Below are positions 53,378 through 64,000 of a stretch of DNA of 64,000 nucleotides, one piece after another. Origin of the DNA: Pseudomonas palmensis. GTDB taxonomy: Bacteria; Pseudomonadota; Gammaproteobacteria; Pseudomonadales; Pseudomonadaceae. The position numbers and the translations under genes are program-made. The notes beneath the pieces were generated by a model, which did no database searches, was not told the origin of the DNA, and saw only the letters and a program-made list of their open reading frames with translations. The DNA lies in contig NZ_JAFKEC010000005.1 of the NCBI RefSeq assembly GCF_017848315.1, forward strand, positions 1 through 64,000, written 5' to 3'. Position 1 is the first letter of the stretch. Each line of letters begins with the position of its first letter.

Positions 53378-54667
53378 ATGCGTGCCCCAACTCCCTTCAT
53401 TGCCCAACGCCCGGTGGTCGGCGCGTTGTTGTCCTTCGTTACTGTTTCGGCCCAGGCCAGTGGTTTCCTGCAAGACAGCAGTGTCAACATCGAGGCGCGC
53501 AATGTGTATTTCAATCGTGACTTTCGTGACGGTCACACCGCCTCCTCCCAGGGCGCGTCGAAACGTGAAGAGTGGGCGCAGGGCTTCATACTCAACGCGC
53601 AGTCCGGGTATACCCAGGGCACCGTGGGCTTTGGTATCGATGCGCTGGGCATGCTGGGTTTCAAACTCGATTCCAGCCCGGCCGACAGCAACAGCGGGCT
53701 GCTGCCTTCCAGCGGCCACAACCCGCGCCATTCGGCCGATCAGTACGCAAAACTGGGTGTGGCCGGCAAGGTGCGTTACTCGCAGACCGTATTGAAATAC
53801 GGTGCCATGCTGCCGGACATGCCGCTGCTCAAGTACAACGACGGGCGCCTGTTGCCCACCATGTTCCATGGCGCGATGCTGACGTCCAGAGAGGTCGACA
53901 ACCTCACCTTCAGCGCCGCGCGGCTCGACAAGTACACCGCCCGCGATTCGACCGACCAGCAAGATATCCGCGTGCACTGCAAGAACAAGCGCTATGCCTG
54001 CGACACCCGCGCCGACCACTTCGACACGGCCGGGCTGGAGTACCGCTTCAACGAGCACCTGAGCGCGCAGTACCAGGTGGCCAAGCTCGAAAACATCTAT
54101 CGCCAGCATTTCCTCGGGCTGGTGGCCAGCCAGCCCTTGAGCGTGGGCCGCCTCTCGGCCGACCTGCGCCTGATCAAGAGCGACGACATCGGTCGTGCCC
54201 GTGCCGGCGACATCGACCACCGTGCCTTCAGCGCCATGCTTGGCTACAGCCTGGGCGGGCACAAGCTCAGCGCCGGCTGGCAGCGCATGTACGGCGAGAA
54301 CGCCATGCCGTACCTCGATGGCAGCAACCCCTACCTGGTCAACTACGCCCAGGTCAACGACTTCGCTGCGGCCCAGGAGCGGTCCTGGCAGGTGCGCTAC
54401 GACTACGACTTCAAGGCAGTAGGGCTCGAAGGCCTGAGCTTCCTGACCCGCTACATCAGCGGCGATCACGTCAAGGTGCCGGGCAGCCCGGCACAGGGCA
54501 AGGAATGGGAGCGCGACAGCGAACTCAAGTACCAGGTGCAGAGCGGCACCTTCAAGGACGTCAGCGTGCGCCTGCGCAACTCAACCTACCGCAGCAACTA
54601 CGAGAAATTCGCCCGCGACATGGATGAGACCCGGGTGATCGTCAGCTACAACTTCTCCGTACTGTAG
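53378..54667 (+). CDS. OprD family outer-membrane porin
   Basis: The 429-residue porin has a signal peptide (ending VSAQA) and begins with the OprD pattern SGFLQDSSVNIEARNVYFNR. Internal marks are EEWAQGFILNAQSGYTQGTV, GFGIDALGMLGFKLDSSP, a disulfide pair in VHCKNKRYACD, and a C-terminal YNFSVL ending. OprD porins admit basic amino acids, small carboxylates or peptides; the substrate of this member is unknown. No clear ribosome site is seen before the ATG at 53378, so the start is set by the signal peptide. Confidence 0.92.
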   Translation: MRAPTPFIAQRPVVGALLSFVTVSAQASGFLQDSSVNIEARNVYFNRDFRDGHTASSQGASKREEWAQGFILNAQSGYTQGTVGFGIDALGMLGFKLDSSPADSNSGLLPSSGHNPRHSADQYAKLGVAGKVRYSQTVLKYGAMLPDMPLLKYNDGRLLPTMFHGAMLTSREVDNLTFSAARLDKYTARDSTDQQDIRVHCKNKRYACDTRADHFDTAGLEYRFNEHLSAQYQVAKLENIYRQHFLGLVASQPLSVGRLSADLRLIKSDDIGRARAGDIDHRAFSAMLGYSLGGHKLSAGWQRMYGENAMPYLDGSNPYLVNYAQVNDFAAAQERSWQVRYDYDFKAVGLEGLSFLTRYISGDHVKVPGSPAQGKEWERDSELKYQVQSGTFKDVSVRLRNSTYRSNYEKFARDMDETRVIVSYNFSVL

Positions 54668-54732
54668 GCGCAGGCTTTGCCAAGTGGCGCGGGCCGGCCG
54701 ACAATGGCCGCGCGCCCCAGGGAGAGCTTGCG

Positions 54733-55470
54733 ATGAAACACCTGCTGCTGATTGGAATAGGCCCGGGCAACCCCCGGCAGATCACCCTCGAAGCCATCGA
54801 CAGCCTGAACCGCGCCGACGTGTTCTTCGTGCTGGACAAGGGCGCGGCCAAGGACGACCTGCTGCGCCTGCGCAAGGAGCTGCTGGAGCGCCACGTCACC
54901 CGGCCCTATCGCCTGGTGCAGGTCGAAGACCCGCAACGCGACGCGGCGGCTGCAGACTACGTCGGTGCCGTGGAGGACTGGCACCGCCAGCGCGCTGCGC
55001 TGTATGGGCGCCTGCTGCACGACGAGCTTGCCGAGGGGCAATGCGGTGCGTTCCTGCTGTGGGGCGAGCCGACGCTTTACGACAGCACACTGCGCATTCT
55101 GGAGCGGGTGGCGCAGCCGGCGTTCAGCCTTGAAGTCATCCCCGGCATCAGCAGCGTCCAGGCCCTGGCGGCCGCTCACCGCATTGCACTGAACCGTATC
55201 GGCGAGCCGCTGCATATCCTGCCGGGCCGACGCCTGGCTGATGAGTCAGGCATCGACAACGTGGTGGTGATGCTGGACGGGCAATGCGCCTTTGCCGAAC
55301 TGGACGATCCGCACCTGCACATCTATTGGGGCGCCTACCTGGGCACTGCCGACGAGCTGCTGATCGAGGGGCCGCTGATGCAGGTCAAGGCGCAGATCCT
55401 GGCGCAGCGCGAGCAGGCCCGCGCGCGCAAGGGCTGGATCATGGACACGTATCTGCTGCGCCGCCGCTAG
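54733..55470 (+). CDS. cobF: Precorrin-6A synthase (deacetylating) CobF
   Basis: The 245-residue methyltransferase is of the tetrapyrrole methylase fold: LLLIGIGPGNPRQITLEAID at the start (cofactor loop), FLLWGEPTLYDSTLRIL, and VIPGISSVQALAAAHRIALN. It makes the C1 methylation with loss of the acetyl group in the aerobic cobalamin pathway. No other cob gene is in the window. GGAGAG precedes the ATG. The 3' end overlaps the convergent glycosyltransferase gene by 32 bp. Confidence 0.93.
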   Translation: MKHLLLIGIGPGNPRQITLEAIDSLNRADVFFVLDKGAAKDDLLRLRKELLERHVTRPYRLVQVEDPQRDAAAADYVGAVEDWHRQRAALYGRLLHDELAEGQCGAFLLWGEPTLYDSTLRILERVAQPAFSLEVIPGISSVQALAAAHRIALNRIGEPLHILPGRRLADESGIDNVVVMLDGQCAFAELDDPHLHIYWGAYLGTADELLIEGPLMQVKAQILAQREQARARKGWIMDTYLLRRR

Positions 55471-56752
55471 GCCGGTTCTTGGCCTCGATCCACTGGGCCA
55501 TGTACTGGGTGCTCTTGTGGTGATGGTGGCGCAGCATGGCCCCGGTGAAGTTGTACAGGCGCTGTTCATCCAGGTGCGCCAGCGTGTGTTCGATGCGCTG
55601 CACCAGGGCCTGGCCGTGCCAGCGCCTGTCGTAGCGGGCGCTCAGCAGCTGGCGCCCGTCGCGCTGGGCCTGCTCCCAGCGCGGTTGCTCGCTGTAGAGC
55701 CGCGCCGCGGCATCGGCCAACCCTTCGGCAGTGTCGGCCACCAGGCCTGGCCAGGGCAGGTCGCCGTGCATGGCCTCGGCGCCAATCGGGGTGGTCACGC
55801 TGGGCGTGCCGCACAGCATCGCATCGGTCAGTTTGCCCTTGATGCCCGCGCCAAAGCGCAGCGGGGCCAGGCACACCCGTGCGCCGCTCATCACCTGCAG
55901 GGCGTCCTCAGCCCAGTTCATCACGTGAAACCCTTCGGCAGCATTATGCAGCGCGGTGGCCTTGGGCGGCGTGTAGGCACCATAGATGTGCAACTGCGCC
56001 TTGGGCAGGCGACGGCGGATCATCGGCCACAGGCTGTGCTTCATCCACAGCACCGCATCCCAGTTCGGCGCGTGGCGGAAGTTGCCGATGCTGAGAAAGT
56101 GCTCGCGTTCCGCGAACGGCCTGAAGGCTTCGGTGGGCGGCGCCAGCATCAGCGGGCACCAGTGCAGCAACGCCTCGGGCACGCCGAAGCCATTGACCAG
56201 CAGGTCTATCTCGACATCCGAGATCATCAGGCTCAGGTCGCTGCGGTAGATCGCCGCCAGTTCGCGCTGGGCCAGGTCGGCACCGGCCATCTGGCGATAC
56301 AGGTCGGGGCCCGAGGTGTTGAACAGCGCGCGAAAGTCGTTGCTGTCCAGGCCCTCGGCCAGGCGCCGGCGCAGCAACTGATGACGGGCATCGCGCAGGC
56401 TCTGCAGGTCGGAGGTCTCGAGCACGCGCAGGGCCGCTGGGCAATGCTTCTCGACGCGCCAGCCGAACTGCTCCTCCATCATGAAGCGATCGAACAGCAC
56501 CACGTCGGGGGCAAGGTCGGCGATGAAACGGTCGAAACTGGCGTTGTTCAGCTCGATGGCCTGCTCGGCGATGCCCAGGTTCGCGAGGTCGGCCTTGTGT
56601 TCGCCGATGGCTGCGGGGCTGCTGAAGGTGATGCGCCAGCCGCGCTCCAGAAAACACTCCAGCAGCTGCATCATGTGCCCGCCGGCGGCCGAGGAGCGGG
56701 GTTCGGGCCAGACATAGCCGATGACCAGGACGTGGAGGGCGGTTGGGTGCAT
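55439..56752 (-). CDS. Glycosyltransferase (GT-B fold)
   Basis: The 437-residue protein opens with a Rossmann segment (HVLVIGYVWPEPRSSAAGGH, the glycine-rich loop of GT4-type enzymes). Its C-terminal donor-binding half contains LSIGNFRHAPNWDAV, LHIYGAYTPPKATAL and CLAPLRFGAGIKGKLTDAML with GTPSVTTPIGAEAM. The product and acceptor are unknown; surface polysaccharide or protein glycosylation is possible. The 3' end overlaps the cobF end by 32 bp. It has no glycan-cluster neighbours, so it is an isolated gene. Confidence 0.85.
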   Translation of the reverse strand: MHPTALHVLVIGYVWPEPRSSAAGGHMMQLLECFLERGWRITFSSPAAIGEHKADLANLGIAEQAIELNNASFDRFIADLAPDVVLFDRFMMEEQFGWRVEKHCPAALRVLETSDLQSLRDARHQLLRRRLAEGLDSNDFRALFNTSGPDLYRQMAGADLAQRELAAIYRSDLSLMISDVEIDLLVNGFGVPEALLHWCPLMLAPPTEAFRPFAEREHFLSIGNFRHAPNWDAVLWMKHSLWPMIRRRLPKAQLHIYGAYTPPKATALHNAAEGFHVMNWAEDALQVMSGARVCLAPLRFGAGIKGKLTDAMLCGTPSVTTPIGAEAMHGDLPWPGLVADTAEGLADAAARLYSEQPRWEQAQRDGRQLLSARYDRRWHGQALVQRIEHTLAHLDEQRLYNFTGAMLRHHHHKSTQYMAQWIEAKNRPSGGAADTCP

Positions 56753-56830
56753 GGGGAGGGCGGGCCTTTGGGCAAAAAAGGCGTATTAAACCAGAATCCA
56801 GGCCACCCGTTTCGGCCTCTTCGGCGGCAG

Positions 56831-56866
56831 GCCGGCTCCCGCAGGTACAGCGGTGCGGGAGCTGGC
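56831..56866. repeat. REP-type inverted repeat downstream of a response regulator
   Basis: GCCGGCTCCCGCA (56831-56843) pairs with TGCGGGAGCTGGC (56854-56866) with one G-T pair. It sits 5 bp after the stop at 56871 (minus strand) and probably marks that transcript end. Confidence 0.65.
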
Positions 56867-56870
56867 GCGC

Positions 56871-57230
56871 CTAGAGGGCCAGAATCGAGGTCACCTTGTC
56901 GCGCAGCTGGTCGATGCTGAACGGCTTGCCGATCATGTGCATGCCCTCGGGCACATCGAAGCTGTCGGCATAGCCACTGGCGAACAGGATGGGCAACAGC
57001 GGCCGCAGTTCGCGGGCCTTGCCCGCCAGTTGCTTGCCGTCCATGTCGGGCAAGCCGACATCGGTCATCATCAGGGCAAGGGGTTTGTCCGGGTTGCCCA
57101 GCACTTGCAGCGCTTGTTCGGCATCTTTGGCCTCCACCACCTGGTAACCCAGTTCATCGAGCACATCCACCATCAGCATGCGCACGATGGCGTCGTCTTC
57201 GACGACCAGAAGAGGGTGATTATCGGGCAT
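56871..57230 (-). CDS. Single-domain response regulator
   Basis: The 119-residue receiver has the acidic pair LLVVEDDAIVR, phosphoacceptor Asp in LMMTDVGLPDMDG, the Ser in LFASGYAD and Lys in MIGKPFS. It has no output domain. It is divergent from the large hybrid kinase at 57500 and probably belongs to the same CheR/CheB-linked circuit. AGGA supports the ATG at 57230. Confidence 0.9.
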   Translation of the reverse strand: MPDNHPLLVVEDDAIVRMLMVDVLDELGYQVVEAKDAEQALQVLGNPDKPLALMMTDVGLPDMDGKQLAGKARELRPLLPILFASGYADSFDVPEGMHMIGKPFSIDQLRDKVTSILAL

Positions 57231-57499
57231 GGCAGGATCCTGTGAAAATGGGTGACACACTATCTGTAAACAGCACGCGGTGCTTAGTTCCCTGGATCGT
57301 CAAACGTACCAGCCAGTGAGCATAGCGGGCTCTGGCCAAACAGGGAACGTTTGGCGCAGCACTGGCTCAAATACGGGCTCGACGCCCGGCCAACACGGGC
57401 ACGGCGCCACGCTACGGGCATTGAACTGGCGGAAAACTGGAACAATTGCTCGAAAATCCGTCACACTCTTTCGTTCGTCTACTTGCTCGGGCCTTTCCA

Positions 57500-60987
<3,488 letters not shown>

Positions 60988-60991
<4 letters not shown>

Positions 60992-61809
60992 GTATCGAAC
61001 GTAACACCGACATTGAAATCCGGCTGCTGATCGAGGCGATCTACCTCAAGTACAGCTACGACTTTCGCGACTATTCCGGCGCTTCGATCAAGCGCCGGGT
61101 GCTGCATGCCGTGCGCCAGTTCGAATGCGCCACGGTGTCGGCCCTGCAGGAACGGGTGCTGCACGACCCGAGCGTGTTCATGCAGTTGCTGCAGTACCTC
61201 ACCATCCCGGTGAGCGAGATGTTTCGCGACCCCGGTCACTTCCTCGCGCTGCGCGAGGAGGTGGTTCCGCACCTCAAGACCTGGCCCTCGATCAAGATCT
61301 GGATTGCCGGCTGCAGCACGGGCGAGGAGGTCTACTCCATGGCCATCCTGCTGCGCGAAGAAGGGTTGCTCGAACGCACCATCATCTACGCCACCGACAT
61401 CAACCCCAGCTCGCTGGAAAAGGCCAAGCAGGGCATCTACTCGATGCAGAACATGCGCGAGTACACCGAGAACTACCAGAAGGCCGGCGGGCGCCGGGCC
61501 TTCAGCGACTACTACACTGCCGCCTATGGCAACGCGATCATCGACAGCAGCCTGCGCGAAAACGTGACCTTCGCCGACCACAGCCTGGCCACCGACAGCG
61601 TGTTCTCCGAAACCCAGCTGATCTCGTGCCGCAACGTGCTCATCTACTTCAACAAGACCCTGCAGGACCGGGCCTTCGGCCTGTTTCACGACTCGCTGTG
61701 CCACCGTGGCTTTCTGGTGCTGGGCAGCAAGGAAACCCTGGATTTTTCCGCTTACGCCAACCGCTTCGACGCGCTGGTCAAGCCAGAACGGATCTACCGA
61801 AAGTCATGA
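60988..61809 (+). CDS. CheR-type protein-glutamate methyltransferase
   Basis: The 273-residue protein starts at a TTG overlapping the preceding stop (TTGA) with GGAG before it. The N-terminal CheR helix bundle (DFRDYSGASIKRRVLHAVRQ) is followed by the SAM domain: WIAGCSTGEEVYSMAILLRE, IIYATDINPSSLEKAKQGIY and SCRNVLIYF. No receptor gene is adjacent, so its target may be the coiled-coil region of the hybrid kinase. It lacks the TPR extension seen in some homologues. Confidence 0.9.
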
Positions 61810-62381
61810 AAGGCACCGATGCGATCGTGGTGGGGGCTTCAGCCGGGGGCGTGTCGGCGCTGCTCACGGTGTTTGCCGCCTTGCCCGCCGACTACGCCAT
61901 TGCGCTGCTGTGCGTGCTGCACCTGCCCGACGACCGCCACAGCCAGCTGGCCGAAGTCTTCAGCCGCCGCTTGCAGCGCCCCGTGCAGGAGGCCCGCGAC
62001 AAGGAAAGCGTGGTGCCGGGGATGATCTACGTGGCCGGCCCCGGCTATCACCTGTCGGTGGAGCGTGACCGCAGCCTGTCCCTGAGCCAGGAGGACCGCG
62101 TGCACTTTTCCCGGCCCTCGATCGACATCCTCTTCGAGTCGGCCGCCGATGCCTATGGCGACGGCCTGGTCGGCGTGTTGCTGACCGGCGCCAACGAAGA
62201 CGGTGCGCGCGGGCTGGCGCGCATCAAGGAGCACGGCGGTACTACCCTGATTCAAGACCCGCATGAGGCGCAAGTCGCGGTCATGCCCGAGGCGGCGCTG
62301 GCGCTGCACCGGCCCGACCACATACTCCCATTGAATGGCATCGGGCAATTGCTCGCCAAGCTGGAACCACGTGCATGCTAA
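61806..62381 (+). CDS. CheB-type methylesterase without receiver domain
   Basis: The 191-residue protein consists only of the methylesterase domain. The catalytic Ser is in VVGASAGGVSAL, His in CVLHLPDDRHSQLAEVF, and Asp in LLTGANEDGARGL. Standard CheB has an N-terminal receiver, which is absent here, so regulation must come from partners. It overlaps cheR by 4 bp and the next kinase by 7 bp, so all are co-translated. Confidence 0.92.
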   Translation: MKGTDAIVVGASAGGVSALLTVFAALPADYAIALLCVLHLPDDRHSQLAEVFSRRLQRPVQEARDKESVVPGMIYVAGPGYHLSVERDRSLSLSQEDRVHFSRPSIDILFESAADAYGDGLVGVLLTGANEDGARGLARIKEHGGTTLIQDPHEAQVAVMPEAALALHRPDHILPLNGIGQLLAKLEPRAC

Positions 62382-63601
62382 GCCATATCCAAGCAAACCT
62401 GCTGATCGTCGACGACCTGCCGGAAAACCTGCTGGCGCTCGAGGCGCTGATCAAGGGGCCGGACCGCAACGTGTACCAGGCGCAATCGGCCGACCATGCG
62501 TTGTCGCTGTTGCTCGAGCACGAGTTCGCGCTGGCCATCCTCGACGTCCAGATGCCCGGAATGAACGGTTTCGAACTGGCCGAGATGATGCGCGGTACGG
62601 AAAAGACCAAGAACATTCCCATCGTGTTCGTGAGCGCTGCGGCGCGCGAGATGAACTACGCCTTCAAGGGCTACGAGAGCGGCGCGGTGGACTTCCTGCA
62701 CAAGCCGCTGGACACCCAGGCGGTGAAGAGCAAGGTGGCGGTGTTCATCGACCTGTACCGCCAGCGCAAGGCCCTCGGCCAGCAGCTGGAGGCCCTGGAG
62801 CGCAGCCGCCAGGAGCAGGAGCTGCTGCTGGCGCAGCTGCAGGTCACGCGCAGCGAGCTGGAACACGCGGTACGCATGCGCGACGACTTCATGTCGATCG
62901 TCTCCCACGAGGTGCGCACACCGCTCAACGGTCTGATACTGGAGACCCAGCTGCGCAAGCTGCACCTGGCGCGCAACAACGCCGATGCCTTCACCCTGGA
63001 CAAGATGCACGCCATGGTCGAGCGTGACGAGCGCCAGATCAACAGCCTGATCCGGCTGATCGAAGACATGCTCGACGTGTCGCGCATCCGTACCGGCAAG
63101 CTGTCGATCCGGCCCGCATCGTTCGACCTGTGCCAGCTGGTCAGCGGCCTGGTCGAGAACTTCGCCGCCCAGGCGGCTGCGGTCGACTCGAGCATCAGCC
63201 TGCAGGCCGGCGCCGAACTGGTCGGCTACTGGGACGAGTTTCGTATCGAGCAGGTGATCGCCAACCTGCTCACCAACGCCCTGCGCTATGGCGCCAAGTC
63301 GCCGGTGCAGGTGCGCGTGTTCGAGGAACAGGGCATGGCCTGCGTGCAGGTGCGCGACCATGGCATCGGCATCAGTGCCGAGAACCAGCAGCGCATCTTC
63401 CAGCAGTTCGAGCGGGTATGCTCCAACCAGAGCAGTGCCGGCCTGGGGCTGGGCCTGTATATTTCCGAACAGATCGTGCTGGCCCATGGCGGCAGCATCA
63501 CGGTCAGCAGTACCGAGGGCCAGGGCGCGACATTCAGCGTGCGCCTGCCACTGGTACGCAGCCCGCAAGAAAGTGGCGCGCAGCAGGCAACCTCTGCGTG
63601 A
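62375..63601 (+). CDS. Receiver-histidine kinase hybrid (REC-HisKA-HATPase)
   Basis: The 408-residue protein has an N-terminal receiver with LLIVDDLPENLLALEALI and the Asp in LAILDVQMPGMNGFEL. A coiled coil (QQLEALERSRQEQELLLAQL) leads to HisKA (FMSIVSHEVRTPLNGLIL) and a HATPase domain (VRDHGIGISAENQQRIF and GLGLGLYISEQIV). A receiver at the N-terminus of a kinase suggests it is driven by the upstream hybrid kinase. It is the fourth gene in the coupled operon. Confidence 0.92.
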   Translation: MLSHIQANLLIVDDLPENLLALEALIKGPDRNVYQAQSADHALSLLLEHEFALAILDVQMPGMNGFELAEMMRGTEKTKNIPIVFVSAAAREMNYAFKGYESGAVDFLHKPLDTQAVKSKVAVFIDLYRQRKALGQQLEALERSRQEQELLLAQLQVTRSELEHAVRMRDDFMSIVSHEVRTPLNGLILETQLRKLHLARNNADAFTLDKMHAMVERDERQINSLIRLIEDMLDVSRIRTGKLSIRPASFDLCQLVSGLVENFAAQAAAVDSSISLQAGAELVGYWDEFRIEQVIANLLTNALRYGAKSPVQVRVFEEQGMACVQVRDHGIGISAENQQRIFQQFERVCSNQSSAGLGLGLYISEQIVLAHGGSITVSSTEGQGATFSVRLPLVRSPQESGAQQATSA

Positions 63602-63656
63602 GGCCGGGGTCGTATAGCGATCCCCCATGAATCAAATACGAGTTGAAGGCATTGGC

Positions 63657-64000
63657 ATGAGTGAAGATGCGCAAGATGTAGTACTGGTCGTCGAAGACGA
63701 ACCGGTCATTCGCATGATCCTGAAGGACTATCTTCAAGGCGAGGGCTATCACGTGCTGGTGGCCGAAGATGGCGAGCAGGCATTCAAGATCCTGGCCAGC
63801 AAGCCGCACCTGGACCTTATCGTGACCGACTTCCGCCTGCCGGGCGGCATTTCAGGGGTACAGATCGCCGAACCTGCGGTCAAGCTGCGCCCGGACCTGA
63901 AGGTGATCTTCATCAGTGGCTACCCGGCCGAGATCCGCGAGTCGGGCAGCCCGATCGCGTTCAAGGCACCGATCCTGGCCAAGCCGTTCGACCTGGACAG
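63657..64000 (+). CDS. Response regulator receiver (cut by window end)
   Basis: The partial frame gives 114 residues of a receiver: VVLVVEDEPVIRMILKDYL, phosphoacceptor Asp in LIVTDFRLPGGISG, Ser in VIFISGYP and Lys in ILAKPFDLD. The start at 63657 has GAAGG upstream; an in-frame ATG at 63627 would add 10 residues. The end lies beyond the window, so an output domain cannot be excluded. It probably belongs to the same operon. Confidence 0.85.
   Translation, partial: MSEDAQDVVLVVEDEPVIRMILKDYLQGEGYHVLVAEDGEQAFKILASKPHLDLIVTDFRLPGGISGVQIAEPAVKLRPDLKVIFISGYPAEIRESGSPIAFKAPILAKPFDLD

Noticed and set aside
54668..54732. Cobalamin riboswitch before cobF
   Set aside because: Only 65 bp separate cobF from the preceding stop, too short for a B12 riboswitch, and no B12-box was found.

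Overview
The window looks like the chromosome of a fluorescent pseudomonad, most likely of the Pseudomonas putida group. The evidence is a GC-rich sequence, REP palindromes of the 'gccggc-ctt-gccggc' type between genes, DUF2388, CsrA/Rsm and MvaT/Tur-family regulators, OprD porins, many chemoreceptors, and galU, gor, ahpC/ahpF and modABC in a Pseudomonas-like setting. No plasmid or complete mobile element is present.

Layout. 0-7.8 kb: two MocR-type regulators (GntR DNA-binding domain plus aminotransferase fold) flank a class II aldolase, a polyamine-type ABC binding protein, and an abutting pair made of a class III PLP enzyme and an APH-like kinase. The pair resembles the hydroxylysine kinase / phospho-lyase route. 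7.7-17.1 kb: signalling and uptake, with a PAS-PAS-PAS-GGDEF-EAL protein, a TonB-dependent siderophore receptor and two chemoreceptors, one of unusual topology. 17.3-20.5 kb: tRNA-Cys followed by what looks like a decayed integrase tail and a lower-GC patch of small accessory genes (a CigR-like protein, a GNAT enzyme, small membrane proteins, fragments), probably an eroded island. 20.6-27.7 kb: small envelope and unknown proteins, a beta-lactamase-fold hydrolase with Cys in place of the catalytic Ser, and a soluble CZB chemoreceptor.

27.7-34 kb: two convergent operons that make one functional unit. On the + strand are a chalcone-isomerase-like protein and a DUF3833 lipoprotein. On the - strand, tightly coupled, are a SnoaL-like protein, an SDR, an FAD oxidoreductase, DUF1365, a Cfa-family methyltransferase and DUF2878. 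Both promoters carry TGTACA repeats fitting the direct repeat known for the light-responsive PplR/LitR regulators of P. putida. This suggests one light-inducible lipid-modification module of the furan-fatty-acid type. A tRNA-Leu(UAA) follows.

34-44.3 kb: a PAS histidine kinase, double-ATPase KaiC-like protein and single-domain response regulator cassette next to csrA; topoisomerase IB; modABC with a clear ModE-type palindrome; a nitronate-monooxygenase-like enzyme with two small partners. 44.4-53 kb: a TsdBA-like dihaem cytochrome pair, galU, gor, ahpC, ahpF, gloA and an MvaT-family nucleoid protein, so peroxide, thiol and aldehyde defence genes are grouped. 53-64 kb: an OprD porin, cobF, a glycosyltransferase, and a large non-chemotaxis CheR/CheB system (response regulator; CHASE3-GAF kinase with three receivers; CheR; CheB; receiver-kinase; response regulator cut by the window end).

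Most small intergenic signals are read by eye. Start codons were chosen from visible ribosome-binding sites and family alignment, and alternatives are stated where they matter.
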